A DNA stretch of 40,256 nt. It comes from a candidate division TA06 bacterium (lineage in GTDB: Bacteria > Edwardsbacteria > AC1 > EtOH8). The notes beneath the pieces are model-generated. The model was not told where the DNA came from, did no database searches, and was given only the letters and a program-made list of their open reading frames with translations. Location: assembly GCA_016208585.1 (NCBI GenBank), contig JACQXR010000084.1, positions 1 through 40,256 of the forward strand, given 5' to 3'. How positions within the stretch are numbered: the first letter of the stretch is position 1; each line of letters begins with the position of its first letter. The translations under genes and the position numbers were made by a program. This document shows, piece after piece, positions 16,293 to 24,113 of the stretch.

Positions 16293-18137
16293 CTATTTTA
16301 CCAGCATCATCTTTTTGGTGCTGCTGTAGTCTCCGGCCTGGAGGCGGTAGAAATACACCCCCTGGACTGCCTGGGATGAATTCCAGCTCAGGCTGTGGGT
16401 CCCGGCCGGCTGGTGGCCCAGGTCAAACTTCTGCACCCTCTGGCCCAGCATGTTGTAGATCTCCAAAGTGGCCTGGCTGGCCTTAGGCAGCTGATAACTG
16501 AAGGTGATTTGCCCCTTGGCCGGGTTGGGATATGAGTTGCTGAGAGCGAAGGCCTCCGGTATCAGGCCGGCCTGGGGCTGGCCCTCCACTCCGGTGAGAA
16601 CTTCTACGAACATGCTGCAAGTCATGGCGGCCGAGGCGGCCGGGATGGCCCGGACCGCCACCAGAGTGTGAGAGCCTCCGGTGGTGGGCGTGGCGCCGTT
16701 GAGGTAGGTGACCGGATAGTCCGTGCCGGAGCTGTCGAAACTAGCCTGGGTTAAGGATGTCCAAATATCGGCGGTATCCCCGCCGTTGGTCCCATACCAC
16801 AGTTCTGACAGGTAGCCGGCCGTGGTATCATCTGTTTCCTCTAGGCAGACGCCATACGGGCGGTTACGGGATGTTCCGTTGGTGCTGTTGACATTAACGG
16901 TATTATTGGCAAAATAGGTTCCGCTGGTGTAGGTGGTGTCTATATGGTATATGGCCAGCCCTCCGGGAGAAGCAGAGGGGAGAAGCGAATCCCAACGGAC
17001 GCTGCTGACGGGCCCCATTCCGAGTTCATGCCGGTTTTCCACCAGCCAGTACTGCTTGGTCGTGTCGGAACCCAGTCTGGCCAGCTTATAACTGCTGCCG
17101 CTGTCCGCAGCCATGATGCTGTTGACGGTGTATTGATTGTTGGTGGTGACCAGGGCCGGATGTGACCATCCCAAAAAACTGCGACACCAGACATCCAGGG
17201 CCACCGGGCGGGCATTGGTGGCGCCGTTGCCGCCCCAGGAACCGCCGGCCATCAATGACCACTTGCCTATCCCCTCGCCAGAGATGGAATCCACCCCCCC
17301 GGTGTCATAAAGATCCGGCAGGCCCAGGGCGTGGCCGAACTCGTGGCAGAAAACGCCGCAGCCGATCAGGTCCACATCGGCAACGCCGTTGGCATACAGG
17401 GTTTTTTCGGGCATGATGATGTACTTATCTATCTTCATATACTGCCCGGCATAGCCCGGCCTAGGATCGTTGGTGGTGAATACTTTGCCGGTGCCACTTT
17501 TCCAGTAGATTAACTGCCAGCTGTGTGACCAAATCCAATTACCCAAGGTATCGGGTTCTTCCTCACCCCCCCGGCCGGCATGGACCACCCACAGAACATC
17601 CACATACCCGTCTCCGTTCTGGTCGTATGCCGGAACTGAGAAATCTACCGCCGCATCACAGGCCACCAGCGTATGTTTGATGAAGCCATAGGCGCTCTGG
17701 ATAGTGTCGGCAGTATTTAGCCCGTTAGATCCATTCCCAAAATAATTCATGGTATGACCGCTGTTAACCCAGGCGGCTACGCTACCGGAACAGCTCATGG
17801 CGTTATAGGACATATCCCGGTAATAGTTGTTCACCGACATCACATTAGTTCCGGTATTGAACAACCTTAGCTGGATGGTATCCCTGGTGTAGGTGCTGGC
17901 GGTGTCGGTGAAATAACCGATAACCACCGGATAAGAGCGGCTGCCGCTGATCTTGGTGCTGGCATCCTTGGATTGCAGCTGCTGGATCAGGCCGTCCTTG
18001 GGACTGTCCATGCCGGCTTTTCTGGCGTTAGTGATCCAGACAGGTTCCTTGACCCTCTCCCGGGGCGGCATGGCAATGCTAAGTGATGCCGCCAGCAACA
18101 CCAGGAATACGGCCAGAATTACCTTTTTTGCGTTCAT
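16293..18137 (-). CDS. Secreted M6-family metallopeptidase with C-terminal sorting domain
   Basis: A 614-residue exported zinc protease. The signal peptide covers about residues 1-22. The peptidase domain has YDQNGDGYVDVLWVVHAG before the zinc site HEFGHALGLPDLYD (HExxHxxGxxD, about 263), and KWSLMAGGSWGG after it, the pattern of immune-inhibitor-A-like M6 enzymes. The last 85 residues (NSYPNPAKGQITFSYQLP ... GVYFYRL ... KKMMLVK) are a type IX-secretion-like / FlgD-like sorting domain. GGAGGT precedes the ATG by 7 bases, and a consensus promoter lies 64 bases upstream, so it is its own unit. Secretion by a type IX-like route is inference, since no por genes are in the window. Confidence 0.92.
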   Translation of the reverse strand: MNAKKVILAVFLVLLAASLSIAMPPRERVKEPVWITNARKAGMDSPKDGLIQQLQSKDASTKISGSRSYPVVIGYFTDTASTYTRDTIQLRLFNTGTNVMSVNNYYRDMSYNAMSCSGSVAAWVNSGHTMNYFGNGSNGLNTADTIQSAYGFIKHTLVACDAAVDFSVPAYDQNGDGYVDVLWVVHAGRGGEEEPDTLGNWIWSHSWQLIYWKSGTGKVFTTNDPRPGYAGQYMKIDKYIIMPEKTLYANGVADVDLIGCGVFCHEFGHALGLPDLYDTGGVDSISGEGIGKWSLMAGGSWGGNGATNARPVALDVWCRSFLGWSHPALVTTNNQYTVNSIMAADSGSSYKLARLGSDTTKQYWLVENRHELGMGPVSSVRWDSLLPSASPGGLAIYHIDTTYTSGTYFANNTVNVNSTNGTSRNRPYGVCLEETDDTTAGYLSELWYGTNGGDTADIWTSLTQASFDSSGTDYPVTYLNGATPTTGGSHTLVAVRAIPAASAAMTCSMFVEVLTGVEGQPQAGLIPEAFALSNSYPNPAKGQITFSYQLPKASQATLEIYNMLGQRVQKFDLGHQPAGTHSLSWNSSQAVQGVYFYRLQAGDYSSTKKMMLVK

Positions 18138-18200
18138 TGTATGGACCTCCGAATTTATGTTTTAATAAAGACCTTGAATGCTATCGAAGATAACATTTTT

Positions 18201-18229
18201 ATTATAAATACAAAAAGCAACAAAGTCAA
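18201..18229 (-). promoter_or_regulatory. Consensus sigma-70 promoter of the M6 peptidase gene
   Basis: On the minus strand TTGACT (18229-18224), a 17-base spacer and a perfect TATAAT (18206-18201). It leaves a leader of about 55-60 bases containing the GGAGGT ribosome site. The surroundings are AT-rich, unlike the neighbouring genes. Confidence 0.8.
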
Positions 18230-18256
18230 GTGTTTTCGGAATAAATCGGAAACCGT

Positions 18257-19573
18257 TTATTTGCCTTCCCTTTCCTTCTGCTTCTTCCCTTCCCAGCCCC
18301 TGTCAGTGGACCGGTAGAATTTCCGGTTCTTGATCTCGTCCGGTAGGTGTTGCTGGTCCACCTTGGCGTCCGGTTCGTCGTGGGCGTAACGGTAACCGGC
18401 TCCATAGCCCACCTCCTTCAGCAGCTTGGTGACGGCGTTGCGGATCACCAGCGGCACCGGCAAAGCCCCGCTGCTTTTTATCTCCCGCTGCACCGCTCCG
18501 TAGGCCTTGTAAACCGAGTTGCTTTTGGGCGCCAGGGCCAGATACAGACAGGCCTGGGCCAAAGCCAGCTCGCCCTCGGGGCTTCCCAGAAAGTGGTAGG
18601 CCTCCTTGGTCTGGTTAGCTATCAGCAACGCGTTGGGATCTGCCAGACCGATGTCCTCGGCGGCAAAGCGGATCATCCGGCGGGCCACATATAAGGGATC
18701 CTCGCCCGAGGCCAGCATCCGGGCCAGCCAGTACAGGGAGCCGTCGGGGTCGGAATCGCGCAGGGACTTGTGCAAGGCCGAGATCAGATTATAATGCTCC
18801 TCTCCGGCCTTGTCGTATAATAAGGATTTTTTCTGCATAGCCTCTTCGGCCAGGCCCAGAGTGACTGCCAGACCGCCTGATCCGTCCGGCGTGGCCATGG
18901 AGACCGCGATCTCCAGCGCATTGAGCGCGGTCCGGGCATCGCCCTGGCAGGCCTGGGCAATGAACAACAGAGCCTCCGGCTCGGCGGAAACTTTAAGCGG
19001 TTTCAGACCCCGTTCATCCTCCAGCGCCCGTTGCAAGATGGCCTGGATATGTCCGGACTCCAGCCCTTTCAGTATCAGCACTTTGGAGCGCGACAACAGG
19101 GCCGAGATGACCTCGAACGAAGGGTTTTCGGTGGTGGCCCCGATCAGAATAACCGTGCCCTTTTCCACGTGGGGCAGAAAAGCGTCCTGCTGGGCTTTGT
19201 TGAAGCGGTGAATCTCGTCCACAAACAGTATGGTGGAGACGCCCCTGACGGCCCGCTTCTGTTCGGCCTCCTTGATGACCTCCTTGATCTCCTTGATGCC
19301 CGAGGTTACTGCCGAGAACTCCACGAAATTGGCCTTGACGGTGTTGGCCACCACCCGGGCCAGGGTAGTCTTTCCCGAGCCGGGCGGCCCCCAAAAGATC
19401 AGCGAGGGGATCTGGCTGGACTCGATCAGGTTCCTTAAGACCTTGCCCGGCCCGATCAGGTGCTCCTGTCCCACCACTTCGTCCAATGCGCGGGGCCGCA
19501 TCCGGTCGGCCAGAGGGACATTGGCCGGGGAAACATCAGCCTGGGGAAATATGTCGGTCTGTTTGCTTTTCAT
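18257..19573 (-). CDS. rarA: Replication-associated recombination protein A (AAA+ ATPase)
   Basis: RarA/MgsA is related to clamp-loader and RuvB ATPases and acts at stalled replication forks. It has RPRALDEVVGQEHL, Walker A WGPPGSGKTT (61-70), Walker B TILFVDEIHRFNKAQQD, and sensor 1 in IGATTENPSFE. The C-terminal MgsA-type domain has DPLYVARRMIRFAAEDIGLADP. At 438 residues it is full length. The ATG at 19573 is only 10 bases from a terminator hairpin, so no separate ribosome site is obvious. Confidence 0.95.
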   Translation of the reverse strand: MKSKQTDIFPQADVSPANVPLADRMRPRALDEVVGQEHLIGPGKVLRNLIESSQIPSLIFWGPPGSGKTTLARVVANTVKANFVEFSAVTSGIKEIKEVIKEAEQKRAVRGVSTILFVDEIHRFNKAQQDAFLPHVEKGTVILIGATTENPSFEVISALLSRSKVLILKGLESGHIQAILQRALEDERGLKPLKVSAEPEALLFIAQACQGDARTALNALEIAVSMATPDGSGGLAVTLGLAEEAMQKKSLLYDKAGEEHYNLISALHKSLRDSDPDGSLYWLARMLASGEDPLYVARRMIRFAAEDIGLADPNALLIANQTKEAYHFLGSPEGELALAQACLYLALAPKSNSVYKAYGAVQREIKSSGALPVPLVIRNAVTKLLKEVGYGAGYRYAHDEPDAKVDQQHLPDEIKNRKFYRSTDRGWEGKKQKEREGK

Positions 19574-19607
19574 AGAAAAATGGCAGACCCGCCGAAGGCG
19601 GTTCTGC
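19574..19607 (-). terminator. Hairpin with T run abutting the rarA start codon
   Basis: Arms GCAGAACCGCC and GGCGGGTCTGC (one mismatch, 19583-19607) with a 3-base loop are followed on the minus strand by ATTTTTCT and then rarA's ATG. It ends the TPR/DegT transcript. Its placement leaves rarA with no leader, unless rarA transcription starts within or next to the hairpin. Confidence 0.65.
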
Positions 19608-19618
19608 CCATTGTCACT

Positions 19619-20471
19619 TCACCTGTAGAATCCAGTTATTGTTTCAATTACCGCCTCCTGCTGCTCCCTGCTCATCTCGGGGTAGATCGGCAGCGACAGC
19701 ACTTCCTTAGCCGCCCGCTCGGCCTCCGGCAGACATCCTTCCTTTAATCCCAGGAAACCGAAGGCCGGCTGCAGGTGCAGGGGAATGGAGTAGTGAATGG
19801 CAAAGGGAATGCCCTGTTTGGTAAGATGGTCGCCCAAAGCATCGCGCCTTTGGCTGCGGATGGTATACTGGTGGTAAATATGATTGTTGTGACTTTGGGA
19901 GATCTGGGCCTTGATGTCAGCGAGGCTGGAAAATGCCTCAGTAGAGCGGGCCGCCAGATCTCTTCGTCTTTGGTTCCATTTGTTTTGATGACTGAGCTTG
20001 ACCGCCAGCACCGCAGCCTGCATTTTGGGACAAAGCCATGATCTCGTTCATGGCCGCGGCCTGGCCGTATAAGTGGACCGGAATGATAGCCTTGGTGCGC
20101 GGGGTAATGGCGGCCTCGAGCTTTTTGGGATCGAGGTTAAAAGTATCCGGGCAAATGTCGGCGAACACCGGCACAGCGTTCAGCCAGCAGACTGCCTCGG
20201 CGGTGGCGATGAACGTGAAGGGCGTGGTGATGACCTCGTCCCCGGCTTTGACCCCGGCGGCTTTCAGGGCCAGGTACAGGGCGTCGGTGCCGGAGTTCAC
20301 CCCGATGCCGTATTTGGCGCCAACGAATGAAGCAACCGATTGTTCAAAATCGGCCACGGTCTTGCCCAGCACAAAGCCGCCGCTCGAGACCACGGCGGCC
20401 ATGGCGGCGTCTATCTCGGGCTTGATGGTTTGGTACTGGGCCGGCAGGTCCAGGAATTCAACTTTGGTCAT
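19619..20471 (-). pseudogene. Broken DegT/DnrJ/EryC1-type aminotransferase
   Basis: Two out-of-frame pieces of one PLP-dependent sugar aminotransferase. The N-terminal part (from 20471) reads well from MTKVEFLDLPAQYQ through IIPVHLYGQAAAMNEIMALSQ. The C-terminal part resumes at MQAAVLAVKL (20023) in another frame and ends at GITGFYR-like helices. By comparison with the family about 85 residues are missing at the join (20023-20030), including the PSKN-type PLP lysine region. The join is a deletion plus frame change, so the product cannot be active. A read or assembly error at this spot is the alternative. Intact relatives make 3- or 4-amino sugars for surface polysaccharides. Confidence 0.85.
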
Positions 20472-20485
20472 AATTTTGGATCCCG

Positions 20486-21991
20486 TTAGTTTTCCAGTTC
20501 TTCTATACGCATCTTGTATTTATGCTTTTGCGTTGATTCATATAGCTCTTTATAAAGCTCAAGGGCCTTTAATTTATGGTCCGGATTATGGCCTATTTTG
20601 AATTGCGCAAAATATATACTGGCTAGTTCGTTGCCGGAATCACACTCTGCGGCCATCTGGCCAAGCTTTGCCATTGCTTCTTTGGGGCTGCTTTCAGCCT
20701 GTATTTGCACCAAAATCAAGAGGTCTTTCACCTCAAGTATTTTATTATTGATTTCAAGAGCCATCGCCAATGATTCGCGGGACAATCTCTCGGCCAGTTC
20801 TGTCTTTCCCAGTAAAAGGTATGTTTTCGCCTGATAATATATAAGTTCGCACAACTGATGCTTTGGAAGTTTAAATTCAAAATCGTCCAGAGCTTTCTGG
20901 TAATATTCGCAGGCCCGCTTGTAATCTTTGAGATATCTGTACGTGTGACCCAGGTTGATGACAGCATATCTTTGGTTGTGCATATCTCCCAGGCTTTTTG
21001 CCTCTTTTTCCAGTTGGTCAAAGTTCTCCCGGGCCTGCTGGTGCTGGCCGGTATGGTTAAAAATATTCGCCATATTGCTTATTGTGTGCAACGCTATATT
21101 ACGTTCTCCGATCTCAAGGGCCGTCTCCATGGCACTACGGCAACTCGTTAAAGCCTGTGGGTATTCCCCCAATTCCATTTGGGCCGCTCCGATATTGCTC
21201 AAGGCCCGGGCTATGCCATGGCGGTCCCCCATTTCCCGGGAAAGTTTAAGCTGTTGCATATAACGGTCAAGGGCCTGCCGATATTCCTGCCTCTCGTAAT
21301 GAATGTTTGCCATATTACCTATCGCCAGGGCTATGCTTAGCTTTTCCCCTGTTTCTTGGGCAATGGAAAGAGTTTGCTTAAAGCAATTCATGGCTTCTTC
21401 AAATTCACCAAGGTTCCAGTGAACCAGGCCCAGATTTCCCAGGGTGTAGCTGATATTTTGCTTTTGCCCGGCATCGCGGGCAAGGGAAAGCCTTTTTAAC
21501 TGAAATTCTTTTGCTTTTTCCAGGTTCCCCTGGCGCCGGTAGATGTTGCCGATCCCGCCGAAAGCATAGCCCAGGCTGTTTTTATCGCCGATCTTTTCCG
21601 ATAGAACAGCCAGCTCCTGAAAATATCCCTGCGCCTTGGAGCATTCGCTGGAATTTAAACATGCGGCGCCGATGCTTCCCAGCACTCCGGCAGCACTGAA
21701 CTCATCTCCCAATTCCAAATAAAGATGGTATGAATCAGCCAAGAGTTCCTGGGCCTCGGGATATGAACCCTGATGCAAATGGCTCTTGCCAAGTATTTTT
21801 TTGCTCTCAGCCAGCATCTTTTTGTTGCCGCTTTCACAGGATATTTCATGCAGCGCGCGGCCAATGTCCCGGGCCGTGTCCCATTGCCCTACGAGTTCCA
21901 GTACTTCGGTCTTTTTAACCAAGACATAATATGGATAATACTGCCCGTTTATTCGGGTTATCCAATATTTCAAAGTATGAGACCTATTCAT
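20486..21991 (-). CDS. TPR-repeat protein (about ten TPR units)
   Basis: A 501-residue protein made almost wholly of TPR motifs in the 40-residue spacing of the LGN/Rapsyn type, for instance LGNLGLVHWNLGEFEEAMNCF and LSNIGAAQMELGEYPQALTS. It has no signal peptide or membrane segment. It starts MNRSHTLKYWITRINGQYYPYY, a short non-TPR segment of unknown role. Such proteins act as protein-binding scaffolds and are often the C-terminal half of kinase or ATPase regulators; here no catalytic domain is present. It lies 14 bases ahead of the broken aminotransferase gene. The function is unknown. Confidence 0.85.
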   Translation of the reverse strand: MNRSHTLKYWITRINGQYYPYYVLVKKTEVLELVGQWDTARDIGRALHEISCESGNKKMLAESKKILGKSHLHQGSYPEAQELLADSYHLYLELGDEFSAAGVLGSIGAACLNSSECSKAQGYFQELAVLSEKIGDKNSLGYAFGGIGNIYRRQGNLEKAKEFQLKRLSLARDAGQKQNISYTLGNLGLVHWNLGEFEEAMNCFKQTLSIAQETGEKLSIALAIGNMANIHYERQEYRQALDRYMQQLKLSREMGDRHGIARALSNIGAAQMELGEYPQALTSCRSAMETALEIGERNIALHTISNMANIFNHTGQHQQARENFDQLEKEAKSLGDMHNQRYAVINLGHTYRYLKDYKRACEYYQKALDDFEFKLPKHQLCELIYYQAKTYLLLGKTELAERLSRESLAMALEINNKILEVKDLLILVQIQAESSPKEAMAKLGQMAAECDSGNELASIYFAQFKIGHNPDHKLKALELYKELYESTQKHKYKMRIEELEN

Positions 21992-22066
21992 AAATTTACC
22001 AAAAATCTCGCGTAAATCGTTCGACTGAGCCTGTCAAAATCCGTGCCCGAATATGGTTTTAGTAAC

Positions 22067-23842
22067 TCAGTTGGGCTCCAGCGAGCAGATCTGCCCGGCC
22101 AGTTTCAGGTCCGGCAGTATCTGGACCACGAAATCAAACAGCATCCTGCGGATGACCGCCGGGTCCGATTCTTCCATTACATTGGCCGCCACCTTGCGGC
22201 ATTCGTCCACGCTTAAATGCATGATCATTCTTTTTATCTCCGGCACCGAGGCCGGGTTCATGCTGAACTCGTCCAGGCCCAGGCCCAGCAACAGCGGCAT
22301 AGCCAAAGGATCGGCGCACATCTCCCCGCACATTCCCACCCAGATCCCGGCCCGGTGGCCCTGTTCCGAGACCTCCCTTATCAGCCTTAAAACCGCCGGG
22401 TTGAAGGGATCATAGAGCTTGGCCACCTTCTGGTTGCTGCGGTCCACTGCCAGGGTGTACTGGGTCAGGTCGTTGGAGCCGATGCTGAAAAAGTCTACCT
22501 CCTTTGCCAGCTGGGCCGAGGTCAAAGCGGCCGAAGGTGTCTCCACCATTATCCCCATCTGGCATTCCGGGTCGAACTTCAGCCCCTGGCTTGAAAGCTC
22601 CTGCTTGACCCCGGCGATCAGCTGCTTGGCACTTATCACTTCGGACAGGCAGCAGATCATGGGCAGCATGATCTTGACCTTGCCGAAAGCCGAAGCCCTT
22701 AAGATGGCCCGGAGCTGGGTCTTGAGAACCTCGGGACGGTCCAGGCAAAACCTGATGGCCCGCCAGCCCATAAAAGGGTTGGCTTCGCTTAAGGGCCCTG
22801 TCTTATTGTCTAACTTGTCGCCGCCCAGGTCAAAGGTGCGGAAGATCACGGGGTCGGGGGCCAGCTTTTCCGCCACCTGGCGGTAGACCTCAAACTGCTC
22901 TTCCTCGGTGGGCAGATGGTCGGAGGTCAGGTACAGAAATTCTGTGCGGTAAAGACCCACTCCCTTGGCCCCGTGGGAAAGCACCGAGGCGGTCTCCTCC
23001 GGCATCTCGATATTGGCCGAAAGCTCCACCTGATGGCCGTCCTTGGTCACCGCCTTCTGGCGGCGCAGCCGTTTGAGGTTGGCCAGGTGCTTTAAGAAGA
23101 CTTTCTGTTCCTCGCGATAGGTCTCCAGGGTTTGGGGACTGGGATTGAAGATGGCCAGGCCCCTGGCCCCGTCCACAATCAGTTCCTGGCCTGAGGAGAC
23201 CTTCAGCAACAGGTTCTGGGCCCCCACCACCGCCGGGATCTCCAGGCTGCGGGCTACGATGGCGGTGTGGGAGGTCTTGCCTCCGGTTTCGGTAACGAAG
23301 CCCAGGATTTTTTTATGGAACATCAAGGCGGTATCGGCCGGGGAAAGCTCGGCGGCCAGCACGATGGCGTCCTTCGGCAGGTCCTGCATCGGCAGGGTGC
23401 TTTGGGCCTCGATGTGCTTGATCACCTGCCAGACCATGTCCCTGATATCGGCCGCCCGTTCCCTCAGATAGGCATTGCTGGAATTCTGCATGTTTTGGGC
23501 CACCTCTTCCATGACCTCCTTGAAGGACGAGGCCGCGTCCTGGCGCAGCTCTTTGATCCGGCGGGCGGTGCCGTCGAAGGTCTCGGGATCATCCAGCATC
23601 AATAGCTGGGCGTCCCAGATGGCGGCCGCCTCTTCGCCCATCCGCTGGGCGATCTGGTGTTTCAGGTCGGTGAATTCGGACTTGGCCCGGTTCAACCCGG
23701 ACTTGAATTTCTCCATCTCCCGCCCGGTGTCCGCCACCCGGTATTTGACGGCCGAGACGGTCGGCTTGCGGTAGACGAAAGCCCTTCCGATGGCTATGCC
23801 CGGAGAGGCCGCCAGGCCGCTGATCCTGTATTCGGCGTTCAC
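22067..23842 (-). CDS. ptsI: Phosphoenolpyruvate-protein phosphotransferase (PTS enzyme I)
   Basis: It transfers phosphate from PEP to HPr. The phospho-accepting His is in GGKTSHTAIVARS (about 191). The PEP-binding barrel has GVGLYRTEFLYL, VKIMLPMI, GIMVETPSA, SIGSNDLTQYTLAVDR and the C-terminal catalytic Cys in GMCGEMCADP. It is 591 residues, close to the usual 570-590. The start is GTG at 23842, with GAGG from the end of ptsH nine bases upstream. The operon is GH57-ptsH-ptsI. No EII sugar permease is encoded in the window. Confidence 0.96.
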   Translation of the reverse strand: MNAEYRISGLAASPGIAIGRAFVYRKPTVSAVKYRVADTGREMEKFKSGLNRAKSEFTDLKHQIAQRMGEEAAAIWDAQLLMLDDPETFDGTARRIKELRQDAASSFKEVMEEVAQNMQNSSNAYLRERAADIRDMVWQVIKHIEAQSTLPMQDLPKDAIVLAAELSPADTALMFHKKILGFVTETGGKTSHTAIVARSLEIPAVVGAQNLLLKVSSGQELIVDGARGLAIFNPSPQTLETYREEQKVFLKHLANLKRLRRQKAVTKDGHQVELSANIEMPEETASVLSHGAKGVGLYRTEFLYLTSDHLPTEEEQFEVYRQVAEKLAPDPVIFRTFDLGGDKLDNKTGPLSEANPFMGWRAIRFCLDRPEVLKTQLRAILRASAFGKVKIMLPMICCLSEVISAKQLIAGVKQELSSQGLKFDPECQMGIMVETPSAALTSAQLAKEVDFFSIGSNDLTQYTLAVDRSNQKVAKLYDPFNPAVLRLIREVSEQGHRAGIWVGMCGEMCADPLAMPLLLGLGLDEFSMNPASVPEIKRMIMHLSVDECRKVAANVMEESDPAVIRRMLFDFVVQILPDLKLAGQICSLEPN

Positions 23843-23846
23843 TTTA

Positions 23847-24113
23847 TTAATCCTCGTTGAATTTATCGGATATCAGCCGGCCCAGGGCTTCCAGCGCCAG
23901 GGCTTCGTCCTCGCCCTCGGCCCGGACGGCGAGGATGGAACCGGGTTCGGCCGCCAGCATCATCACCCCCATAATGCTTTTGCCGTTGACCTCCACTTGG
24001 TCCTTGCGGACCCAGATCCTGGATTTGAATTTTCCGGCGGTTTTGACGAACAGGGCGGCCGGCCGGGCGTGCATTCCCAACCGGTTGACGATGGTAAAAG
24101 CTTTTTCCTGCAT
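23847..24113 (-). CDS. ptsH: Phosphocarrier protein HPr
   Basis: The 88-residue carrier has His15 in RLGMHARPA, the site phosphorylated by enzyme I, and Ser46 in GKSIMGVMML, the regulatory site for HPr kinase. I chose the ATG at 24113 rather than an in-frame TTG one codon earlier; this gives the classical residue numbering and a TGATG junction with the upstream gene. The HPr kinase that would act on Ser46 is at 33521-34489. Confidence 0.96.
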   Translation of the reverse strand: MQEKAFTIVNRLGMHARPAALFVKTAGKFKSRIWVRKDQVEVNGKSIMGVMMLAAEPGSILAVRAEGEDEALALEALGRLISDKFNED

